Shown here: positions 36,779 to 43,247 of the stretch, one piece after another
Layout of the letters: every line of letters starts with the position of its first letter
Position numbering within the stretch: position 1 is the stretch's first letter
Source: Chitinophaga sp. CF118
Lineage (GTDB): Bacteria; Bacteroidota; Bacteroidia; Chitinophagales; Chitinophagaceae
Direction: 5' to 3'
DNA: 64,000 nucleotides
Assembly: GCF_900112615.1 (NCBI RefSeq)
Contig: NZ_FOMK01000001.1
Coordinates: forward strand, 1,488,001-1,552,000
The notes under the pieces: model-generated
The model's database searches: none
What the model was told of the DNA's origin: nothing
Seen by the model: only the letters and a program-made list of their open reading frames with translations
Program-made: the position numbers and the translations under genes

Positions 36779-36810
36779 CGGGCGAAGAGGGCCAAGTTTC
36801 GAACCTGTTT
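36779..36810 (-). repeat. tRNA 3'-end-like repeat R4
   Basis: GCGGGCGAAGAGGGCCAAGT from 36779, then TTCGAACCTGTTT. Same layout as the other copies, with a different acceptor-like segment. It lies directly right of the terminator at 36745-36776. Confidence 0.55.
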
Positions 36811-36898
36811 AAGACGAATTTGGAACAAATTTGCCAATTTGAGAGTAGCTTATGAGCACACTTATTTAATAGATCATTACCTCCTGAAATACGTTTAA

Positions 36899-37153
36899 TT
36901 AAAAAAAATTATATATAACTGTTGCCTTTATTTTATGTAATTGGCTCTTGTAAAGAGCATCTAGAAATAATATAATATTTTGCAAATCAGCCAGGTTAAC
37001 AAATCCTCTTTCTCTGAAAGATTTCTCTATATCATCGGCATTGATATATGATCCTGTTGTTACAAACTTCCGAATTTCCTTGATTATAGTACTCTTTCCC
37101 GAGCCATTAGAGCCGGCAAAAACGCGCATTCTTTTTCTAACGGGGCTTGACAT
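36899..37153 (-). pseudogene. Truncated zeta-toxin-like P-loop kinase
   Basis: 84 aa with Walker A FAGSNGSGKST at about residues 12-22 and the zeta-toxin-like YINADDIEKSF at about 36-46. Intact zeta toxins are about 190-200 aa; here the frame ends after about 84, right beside the duplicated fragment and R4, so the rest appears lost in a rearrangement. Zeta toxins phosphorylate UDP-N-acetylamino sugars; this fragment lacks the remaining catalytic part. It overlaps the upstream gene by 17 bases, the arrangement of a toxin-antitoxin operon. Confidence 0.7.
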
Positions 37154-37484
37154 GCAGAACCGTTCCTTTCGTTAACAAAATTCTTCTCTGGACTGCAACT
37201 CTCCTTTCTATTGGGGCAACTCTTATAACAGTTCCATCAACATATTTCTTTACGATCCAACCATCTTCGGTTACTGTTACAGGAATATTCATTGCTTTAT
37301 TCTCATTAATAGCATTGACAGCAGCGTTTTTTGCAATATTGGCCAGAAAACTCCGGTCATTCCTATCTTCTACCTCACTCAAGGTTGCATACTTCCTCCC
37401 CCCATGTACTGGTATTGCAACCTTAACTTTTTTGCTATTAAAAGACTGATTCCTTATTGCTGCCCTTCTTTTTGGATTTGGCAT
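37137..37484 (-). CDS. Probable antitoxin partner of the zeta-like toxin
   Basis: A 115-aa basic protein (many Arg/Lys). No family is recognised from sequence alone. The central AVNAINENKAMNIPVTVTEDGWIV segment (residues 54-77) is what I would expect of the small proteins that accompany zeta-like kinases in Bacteroidota, where a short helix precedes a beta-hairpin with a Trp. Overlap with the toxin frame supports translational coupling. It may now be an orphan antitoxin, since the toxin is truncated. Confidence 0.5.
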   Translation of the reverse strand: MPNPKRRAAIRNQSFNSKKVKVAIPVHGGRKYATLSEVEDRNDRSFLANIAKNAAVNAINENKAMNIPVTVTEDGWIVKKYVDGTVIRVAPIERRVAVQRRILLTKGTVLHVKPR

Positions 37485-37625
37485 ATTACAATGATTTATG
37501 AACTATTGACATTATTGAAATTACAATTTTGTAGCCAGATATAGCACATGTCAAACAGTTACTATTAGATCTTTCATACCTGAGCACGATTTAATGTTAA
37601 CAAACAATCAGGTTTAACAAAACAA

Positions 37626-37708
37626 AAATGGGAAGAATCAGCATTATCAAGCTAAATTCTTCCCATTTAATTTCTGCGGGGTGTGAGGGACAACTTTCGA
37701 ACCAGTTT
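37626..37708 (-). repeat. tRNA 3'-end-like repeat R5 with terminator
   Basis: A strong hairpin (13-bp perfect arms 37626-37638 and 37656-37668) is followed by GCGGGGTGTGAGGGACAACT from 37676 and TTTCGAACCAGTTT. The core is identical to that of R3. Confidence 0.7.
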
Positions 37709-37831
37709 ATGGATGATTTATCTCATATTCACATATTCCTTAGTAAAATTAATTATTAAAATTGCTGTTCGCGATTGTACCGTATTCGTTTGTTGTGCTA
37801 TTGGTTAAATTATAAACGAAGGTAAAAATTA

Positions 37832-37877
37832 CCCTCGCTCATCTATCGAGGGCGAAAAATCAATGTAATCGCCCTCG
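37832..37877. promoter_or_regulatory. Mutually exclusive hairpins (possible attenuator)
   Basis: CCCTCG (37832-37837), CGAGGGCG (37847-37854) and CGCCCTCG (37870-37877) allow the middle arm to pair with either the left or the right arm. This three-arm design is seen in attenuators and riboswitch expression platforms. It lies about 360 bases upstream of the ATPase start. Function is inference. Confidence 0.4.
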
Positions 37878-38233
37878 TTGTTCAAGTAAGCAATTATCAT
37901 GATTCATACCGCAATAACAAAATTGCGCTATGCCTAACTCAAATGGATTGATGAAAACCATCAAGTAGAAAAAATATGCCAAAGTTTGAACTGAATTACA
38001 GATAACCAATTTGATATTCAGTATTTTATGAAATAGTTTTTCCTGTGGTTAGATTTGTTAATCATCTTGCAATGCAATAATTTCATATCGGGTAAGTATA
38101 AGTCTTGAAACTCCTCCATTTAATAGTTTAATGAAAAGTGATAGTATGTGTGAGTATTGTTTGGATAAACATATACTCATTTTATTCTCATGATCGAAAA
38201 ACTCATGTGAGGAGTAGAATTAAAACATGAGGA

Positions 38234-39682
38234 ATGAATAGTTGGAAAGATACCGCAATACAATTATTAAGTAAAAGCTTAAAACCGATTCCGATAGAAT
38301 TAAATGAGCTTGATTGGAAAACTGATATTTCAGATAATGGTAATCGGCTTGCACAACATATTTCAGCCTTTGCTAATTATCCGGGAGGCGGATTTCTTGC
38401 GTTTGGTATTGACAACAACGGTCAGTCTGTTAATTTGCGCAAGGAAACGATGGACATTATCATTCAAAAAATTGGAAACATTGCTCGTAACAACCTGGCC
38501 CAACCAATAGGTATAGACCATATAGTAACATGCTACGATGAAATTCCGGTGTTATTTGTTCATATACCAGAGTATCAGGATAAGCCTGTTCATATACGAG
38601 GCAAGGATATATATGAAAGCTATAAACGTTCGGCAGGTCAAACGGTAAAACTTTCTCGACAAGAAGTTAAACATCTAATTGCCGCTTCTACTGGATTGGA
38701 ATATGAAAACAACATTGCTGCATCTCATATTCATAGCGATGAAGTATTGAGGATGCTGGATTACGACCGGTATTTCACGCTGCTTGATAAACGATTACCA
38801 GATACTAAGCAAGGCATTCTCGAATCATTAACTGATGATGGATTGCTTAAAAAAGCAGGAGTTAATTGGGATATTACTAACCTGGGCGCCATTCTCTTTG
38901 CAAAAGATTTAAATGTCTTTAAATCTTTGCAGCGGAAAATTGTTCGGGTAATTATATACAAGGATAACAGTCGTGTAAATGCTATCAAAGAGGAGGGGAT
39001 TTTAAAGGGATATGCTACTGGATTTGAAGGTATGATTAGTTATATTATGGATCAATTACCTACAAATGAAGTAATAGAAGCGGCTTTGCGGCAGCGATTG
39101 AAAATATATCCTGACATAGCTATTCGGGAGTTTGTAGCAAATGCAATTATTCACCAGGAATTATCTATTACCGGCGCAGGTGTAATGGTTGAAGTATTTA
39201 AGGACAGAATTGAAATAACCAATCCAGGTACACCATTAGTAGATACCAACCGGTTTATTGATTCTGCTCCAAAGTCAAGAAACGAGACACTTGCATCACT
39301 TATGCGTCGCCTGAATATCTGTGAGGAACGAGGTAGCGGTGTGGATAGAGCAATTGAGGTAATTGAAGAATTTCAACTTCCAGCACCTAAATTTATCAGA
39401 GGAGATGAGTATACACGGGTCATTATATATGCACCTTTACCTTTAACAAAAATGAATAATGAAGACAGGATTAGAGCTTGTTATCAACATACCTGTTTGC
39501 ATTATGTCAACAATGAAGCAGTGAATAATCAGTCGGTACGAAAGAGATTCAATATTAATAAAAACAATGTATCGTTTGCTTCTAAAATTATTGCTGATAC
39601 AATTGATGCAGGTTTTATTAAACCGTCTGATCCAGACAATATATCAAAAAAGTTCGCCTCATATATTCCTTACTGGGCTTGA
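38234..39682 (+). CDS. AlbA_2/Schlafen-type ATP-binding protein
   Basis: A 482-aa protein with an N-terminal AlbA_2 domain (Schlafen-like, about residues 20-145, including SAFANYPGGGFLAFGIDNNG) and a C-terminal ATP-binding HATPase_c_4-like part (IREFVANAIIHQELSITGAG at about 298-317, then EERGSGVDRAIEV). Proteins of this group are found as accessory regulators or defence-associated genes, with unproven function. It lies in the accessory region between repeats R5 and R6. Part of its coding sequence is duplicated exactly at 36700-36745. Confidence 0.85.
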   Translation: MNSWKDTAIQLLSKSLKPIPIELNELDWKTDISDNGNRLAQHISAFANYPGGGFLAFGIDNNGQSVNLRKETMDIIIQKIGNIARNNLAQPIGIDHIVTCYDEIPVLFVHIPEYQDKPVHIRGKDIYESYKRSAGQTVKLSRQEVKHLIAASTGLEYENNIAASHIHSDEVLRMLDYDRYFTLLDKRLPDTKQGILESLTDDGLLKKAGVNWDITNLGAILFAKDLNVFKSLQRKIVRVIIYKDNSRVNAIKEEGILKGYATGFEGMISYIMDQLPTNEVIEAALRQRLKIYPDIAIREFVANAIIHQELSITGAGVMVEVFKDRIEITNPGTPLVDTNRFIDSAPKSRNETLASLMRRLNICEERGSGVDRAIEVIEEFQLPAPKFIRGDEYTRVIIYAPLPLTKMNNEDRIRACYQHTCLHYVNNEAVNNQSVRKRFNINKNNVSFASKIIADTIDAGFIKPSDPDNISKKFASYIPYWA

Positions 39683-39882
39683 GCTTATTTCATTGGAATA
39701 TCCTAATTTGACCTTTACAAACACAATTGATTGATATTTAGTTAGTTACTATTTCATTGGGAAATCCTAAAATACATAGCTAATGGAGAGAAAGTAAAGA
39801 ATATTGCTATGAAGAGATAAGTAAAAAGAAGTATTTCGAACTTGCAAATAGTTGATAATTAACCAACAATAAAATACAAGCA

Positions 39883-39957
39883 AAAAAGCCCTTAAATCCA
39901 AGGACTTAAAGGCTTTTAATATCTGCGGGCTGCGAGGGACAATTATCGAACCAATTT
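39883..39957 (-). repeat. tRNA 3'-end-like repeat R6 with terminator
   Basis: An imperfect hairpin (39883-39918, AAGCCC...GGCTTTT) is followed by GCGGGCTGCGAGGGACAATT from 39925 and ATCGAACCAATTT. Core slightly diverged from R3 and R5. Confidence 0.65.
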
Positions 39958-40000
39958 GCCCGGGATTTGGACCGGATATATCAGTTAGCAAAGGGGATAG

Positions 40001-40174
40001 TATAGCGAATCGCAGGATGACGGCACTTTTCTATTCTATGTTACTCTTACAGGCTTTAACCGCTATGTAACAATCAGCAGCCCAAACCTGGCAGCCAATA
40101 GCTTTAGTGTTTCCGGAGGAAGTTTTGGGATTAGCCTTGCTCCTTCAAGTGTGACAACGCTTGTTTCGAAGTAA
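40001..40174 (+). pseudogene. C-terminal remnant of a secreted protein
   Basis: 58 codons with no start, opening after an in-frame TAG and ending at TAA 40172-40174. The sequence is rich in Ser/Thr/Gly (VTISSPNLAANSFSVSGG...) and ends TTLVSK. It resembles the beta-sandwich end of secreted glycoside hydrolases, but this is a guess. Only the tail is present, starting right of R6. Confidence 0.5.
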
Positions 40175-40190
40175 GAAGGATACCTGAATT

Positions 40191-40230
40191 AAAAGCCTTG
40201 TGATGAAAATCAGAGGGCTTTTATTATTTT
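40191..40230 (+). terminator. Terminator-like hairpin after the gene remnant
   Basis: AAAAGCC (40191-40197) pairs with GGCTTTT (40216-40222), and the plus strand then reads ATTATTTT. It follows the remnant stop and overlaps the upstream region of the next gene. Confidence 0.5.
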
Positions 40231-40237
40231 GCACACC

Positions 40238-41155
40238 ATGAGAAAACCTTTACTTTTCCTGTTTATTGTTCTCGCTAATATGGTAAATGCACAGCCTAAT
40301 AAAGCTTACCAGAATAACCGGAAAACGTATAATCTGAAGGGCAATGTAAGATCTATTCTAGAATTTAACTACAAGCAATACGTTCCTGATTCCGAACTAA
40401 CTTACTATGTTACAAAGCGATATTATAAATTTAATGCCGCAGGTAATTGTACTGAGTTAACCACTTTCCTCGAGCATGAAAGCTTTCAGGGCAGGAATGT
40501 ATACCAATATGATGAAGCTGGTAACAATACTGAAATAATTGCCTATAATGAAGATAGCACCCTGGATTACAAAGTTACTTATGTGTTCGACGAACAGGGC
40601 AACATGATTGACTTTTCTAATTACGGTAGCTCCGGGAACCTGAAATACAGGGACCAACGTACCTATGGCCCAGGCCTTAGTTTTGTTAAAAGTCGGGTTG
40701 GTTTGACGCCTCCCGGCTCAACCTCTACCTACAGGTATACATACGATTCGCGGGGCCGGCGCACCTCGGAGAACTATTACAACGATGATGAAACAAAACT
40801 TAAAAGAAGGACAGAGTGGCTGTACAGTGGAGATACTACAAGAGAAACAGAATATAACCGGTTCGGTGAGCTCTCAGGAACGAGGCTGAGTGTATATGAC
40901 AAAAACAACCGCTTGATTGAATCTAAAATAAATGCCGGTTACGAGAACATGAGGGAGATCCTCTATAAATATGATACTTTCGGAAATGAACTTGAATGTA
41001 TAGTAAAAGATAGTGCAGGAGTAGATATGAAGAGATCATACCAGTGTGAATATAAGTATGACAAAACCGGTAATTGGATCAAGAGGATCACTTATAAAGC
41101 AGATGGGACATTAAAATCGTCAATAGAGAGAAAGATCGGCTACTATTTAGATTGA
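40238..41155 (+). CDS. Secreted YD-repeat-like protein
   Basis: A 305-aa exported protein. I prefer the ATG at 40238, which gives MRKPLLFLFIVLANMVNAQP, a clean signal peptide; a TTG three codons earlier is weaker. The mature part is made of YD-type repeats (YQYDEAGNNTEII, YTYDSRGRRTSENYY, YKYDTFGNELEC, YKYDKTGNWIKR). It resembles the lipoprotein at 34312-35181 in both spacing and the GNWI/GNWL end motif. It is too short for an RHS toxin; role unknown, perhaps cell-surface. Confidence 0.75.
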   Translation: MRKPLLFLFIVLANMVNAQPNKAYQNNRKTYNLKGNVRSILEFNYKQYVPDSELTYYVTKRYYKFNAAGNCTELTTFLEHESFQGRNVYQYDEAGNNTEIIAYNEDSTLDYKVTYVFDEQGNMIDFSNYGSSGNLKYRDQRTYGPGLSFVKSRVGLTPPGSTSTYRYTYDSRGRRTSENYYNDDETKLKRRTEWLYSGDTTRETEYNRFGELSGTRLSVYDKNNRLIESKINAGYENMREILYKYDTFGNELECIVKDSAGVDMKRSYQCEYKYDKTGNWIKRITYKADGTLKSSIERKIGYYLD

Positions 41156-41221
41156 TCTCTTCAAAATGAAGGCATTGACGTTAATTTCAATATAAACAGT
41201 AGAAGTGCCATCCTCAAATAC

Positions 41222-41294
41222 AAAAAGCCTCCAAATCTTTCGACTTGGAGGCTTAAAGCTTGCGGGCTGTAGGTTACAACTTTCGAACCGGTTT
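41222..41294 (-). repeat. tRNA 3'-end-like repeat R7 with terminator
   Basis: Perfect 10-bp stem AAGCCTCCAA / TTGGAGGCTT (41225-41234, 41245-41254), then GCGGGCTGTAGGTTACAACT from 41262 and TTTCGAACCGGTTT. The stem is nearly identical to that of R1, 13.4 kb away. Confidence 0.65.
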
Positions 41295-41383
41295 ACAGGA
41301 GATCTTAGTAATATTGTAGATTCCTATAATGAGTATTTGACAAAGATTCAAACGTTATTGTGAAAAGATTTTTATGTCGGTGA

Positions 41384-41406
41384 TGGGGATCAAGTTCGAA
41401 CAAAAT
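41384..41406 (-). repeat. tRNA 3'-end-like core R8 (no terminator)
   Basis: GGGGATCAAGTTCGAACAAA begins at 41385. A short, degenerate copy of the shared core, immediately before a small reading frame. Weakest member of the set. Confidence 0.4.
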
Positions 41407-41494
41407 GGCTATTTCAAAGAAAGATTTACTAAAGATCATAACTCCGCTGGATGATTTAAACCTAACCAGGATCGTATTTGTGCTACCCGGTTAA

Positions 41495-41743
41495 AACCCA
41501 CCGAATTTCCCACCTTCCGTTTATGGGGTTTACTCGAGTCCTTTGTGGATTGGTTACAGAAATGGTTCAAATGTTTCGAGATTTGGTTACAGCCATTGGA
41601 AATTTCAGGACGTGCAACAGAATGGCATTCATCAATCAAGAATATTTACGTTTGGCAATCAAAATTATTATGTAGATTATAGTCAGTTTAACCAAGGGCC
41701 ATACAGCCATTCCGGATATTACAATCCGTATTCTTTATTCTAA
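41495..41743 (+). pseudogene. Orphan C-terminal fragment of a toxin-like protein
   Basis: 82 codons without start, opening right after an in-frame stop (41492-41494) and ending at TAA 41741-41743. It contains SPLWIGYRNGSNVSRFGY, then a Tyr/Asn/Phe-rich end (YYVDYSQFNQGPYSHSGYYN PYSLF). This looks like the variable tip of an RHS or other polymorphic toxin cut from its carrier. The lipoprotein 20 bases downstream occupies the place of an immunity gene. Family assignment is uncertain. Confidence 0.45.
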
Positions 41744-41763
41744 TACTCAACTTATTTGAAGTA

Positions 41764-42465
41764 ATGAAAATTGCAGTAGTTATAATAGTATTGAACTTGT
41801 TTTTTGCATGCTCATACAAACCAATATCTAAAGATATAAGAGAACGGTTTACCAATAAGCTCGAAGGGAAAAACACAAACATTAGAAGCCTCTTAAATAT
41901 TGATGGTTATTACCAATTTTGGGAGCGAGGAGAATTTTTGAAGAATAATAGAACTGGGAAATTGGATAGCTTTTTTGTGCAGATGCTTTTTTATGAAGAT
42001 GGTTCGTTTGTATATAGCTTCTTCTTTCGTCAGCCTTTTCCACCTGATGTTGATAGTTGTTTAATGGCCATTGCAAGAAATGGTATCGGAGATGAATTTT
42101 ACATCGGTTCATATTGGGGAGCTTATAAGATTGACGGAGACACGATTGTAGCTCAGTATATAAATAACGTTTCACGTAGTTATCTTGCTCCTTGGTTTGG
42201 CGGGGAATTTTGGCTTAAGGTGATTAAATATAATGAGATTAAAATAGTTCACATGGCAGACCTGAAGAAGATGACTGATCAGGACATTAGATTAAATAAA
42301 GAAATGGTGGTATCGAAATTTACCAACGGGAAATTTCATCCATTAGATACAATACCTCCGCCCCACGGTTGGGTAAAAAAAGAGCGATGGATCTGGCGAA
42401 ATGAGGCAGATTGGAAAAAATATGTTGAGAAATTGGTTAAATTGTCTTCTCGCAAGTCCAATTAA
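41764..42465 (+). CDS. Lipoprotein, possible immunity protein
   Basis: A 233-aa lipoprotein: MKIAVVIIVLNLFFACSYKP gives a hydrophobic segment followed by a Cys at residue 16. The mature part is hydrophilic with many aromatic residues and a C-terminal Trp-rich stretch (WVKKERWIWRNEADW). I do not recognise the family. Being 20 bases after the orphan toxin-like tail suggests an immunity role, but this rests on position only. Confidence 0.65.
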   Translation: MKIAVVIIVLNLFFACSYKPISKDIRERFTNKLEGKNTNIRSLLNIDGYYQFWERGEFLKNNRTGKLDSFFVQMLFYEDGSFVYSFFFRQPFPPDVDSCLMAIARNGIGDEFYIGSYWGAYKIDGDTIVAQYINNVSRSYLAPWFGGEFWLKVIKYNEIKIVHMADLKKMTDQDIRLNKEMVVSKFTNGKFHPLDTIPPPHGWVKKERWIWRNEADWKKYVEKLVKLSSRKSN

Positions 42466-42469
42466 TTGA

Positions 42470-42637
42470 ATGTTTCCTGCTTCCTGTTTCTTTAATGCAG
42501 TTACAATCTGCTGTTCTGTGAATCTTATAGGGAAGCCGACAACAGGAAAGATCGAAAAAATAGACCGGCTCTTTTATAAATCGCGGTTTGTACTTCCGGA
42601 TAGTGCATTTAAAGGGGAAATTTCATTTTTGAGCTGA
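42470..42637 (+). pseudogene. Short ORF, possible gene tail
   Basis: 55 codons starting MFPASCFFNAVTICC and ending DSAFKGEISFLS. The second half (KIEKIDRLFYKSRFVLPD) reads like real protein, but the first half may be out-of-frame DNA. Nothing links it to a family. Confidence 0.3.
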
Positions 42638-42670
42638 TCGCAAACCTATGGGCAACAAACTCTAATGAAA

Positions 42671-42704
42671 AAAGGACAAACCATCTTTCGATAATTTGTC
42701 CTTT
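42671..42704 (-). terminator. Terminator of tRNA-Ser
   Basis: Arms AAAGGACAAA (42671-42680) and TTTGTCCTTT (42695-42704) are perfect; on the minus strand a T-run follows. It lies nine bases after the tRNA 3' end. Confidence 0.85.
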
Positions 42705-42712
42705 CCAGCTTG

Positions 42713-42801
42713 CGGAGAGAGAGGGATTCGAACCCTCGGTACAGTTTAACCCGTACGACGGTTTAGCAAACCGTTCCTTTCGGCCACTCAGGCATCTCTC
42801 C
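42713..42801 (-). tRNA. tRNA-Ser (GCT)
   Basis: An 89-base class II tRNA. On the minus strand the acceptor GGAGAGA (42795-42801) pairs with the end complementary to 42714-42720. The anticodon loop TTGCTAA gives anticodon GCT (serine, AGC/AGT codons). A long variable arm (CGTACGGGTTAAACTGTACCG) and a T-arm with GGGTTCGAATCCC are present. No CCA is encoded. Its 3' end faces the accessory region on the left, and its acceptor is repeated in R3. Confidence 0.97.
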
Positions 42802-42837
42802 CCGTCCCTTTCGGGGTTGCAAAAATAGTAATTATTT

Positions 42838-43247
42838 GGAATTATCCAAAAGCAATTTCATGTATTTAAAAATCCTTCGAAATCAATTAACCTAATTTAC
42901 CTGTAATGAGAGCATTTAACAATGTTCTAACTACCCCCTGTTTACACCAAAGACTACAGACATCAAAACGGGACCATCCCTTATATAACCATAACAGGAC
43001 AATACAGAACGAATATACTGTAAATGAAGTTGTTATATCCCTTATAAATACTGCAGATCGATTACCGCGAGAAGAATAACACATGAAAAAAAATTAATCC
43101 TGATAAAATCCCGCCTATAACCTCTATAATAATACATTCATACAGCCCCGGAAATTTATATAACACATAATTCTTATGAATATGCGTAATCATAAGAATA
43201 AGTGACTAAATTTGCGCTCTAACTTTCGATTTTAAAGTCAAAGCAAT
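42838..43247. other. 410-bp upstream region of fabF
   Basis: No gene. A 65-aa minus-strand frame here is probably noise. The right end holds an inverted repeat and a promoter-like box; the rest shows nothing. Confidence 0.5.
43170..43214 (+). promoter_or_regulatory. fabF promoter with upstream inverted repeat
   Basis: TAAATTTG at 43207-43214 matches the Bacteroidota -7 consensus, 34 bases before the fabF start. Just upstream, ATTCTTATG (43170-43178) and CATAAGAAT (43191-43199) form a 9-bp inverted repeat that covers the -33 area. It could be an operator. Confidence 0.5.

Larger units (their letters stand above)
36363..36898. other. 536-bp gap: scrambled DNA with 46-bp duplication
   Basis: No gene. 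Contains an 11-base tandem duplication at 36589-36610, an exact 46-base copy (36700-36745) of part of the ATPase gene at 38461-38506, a perfect hairpin, and repeat R4. The truncated toxin gene ends at the right border. Looks like a recombination junction. Confidence 0.6.
37485..38233. other. 749-bp gap without a gene
   Basis: Apart from R5 and the three-arm hairpin region at 37832-37877, I see nothing coding. The right end is AT-rich and probably holds the promoter of the ATPase gene, but no clear TAnnTTTG box is visible. Confidence 0.5.
39683..40237. other. 555-bp gap with R6 and a gene tail
   Basis: Contains R6 (39883-39957), a stop-bounded gene tail at 40001-40174 and a hairpin before the next gene. 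The first 200 bases have no visible feature. A 74-aa minus-strand frame here reads through R6 and is probably not a gene. Confidence 0.5.
41156..41763. other. 608-bp region of gene fragments and repeats
   Basis: Holds R7 (41222-41294), R8 (41384-41406), a 29-codon frame starting MAISKKDLLKIITPLDD (41405-41494), and, in the same frame after a stop, a gene tail at 41495-41743. No complete gene before the lipoprotein at 41764. Confidence 0.5.

Noticed and set aside
39767-39991. 74-aa minus-strand frame
   Set aside because: Covers the R6 repeat and AT-rich spacer; apparent protein is a by-product of the repeat.
34312-41155. YD-repeat proteins as RHS toxins
   Set aside because: Only about 300 aa, no core end motif (PxxxxDPxG) and no toxin tip attached.
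35301-41294. R repeats as complete tRNA genes
   Set aside because: Only a 3'-end-like part is present; no D-arm, anticodon arm or 5' acceptor, and the T-loop region carries extra bases.
27853-41406. R repeats as a CRISPR array
   Set aside because: Copies are kilobases apart, diverged, and have genes between them; no cas genes.
27853-41406. Array as a class 1-type integron
   Set aside because: No intI integrase and no attC-like folded sites; repeats resemble tRNA ends instead.
42887-43084. 65-aa minus-strand frame upstream of fabF
   Set aside because: Low-complexity, no family, no promoter or ribosome site.
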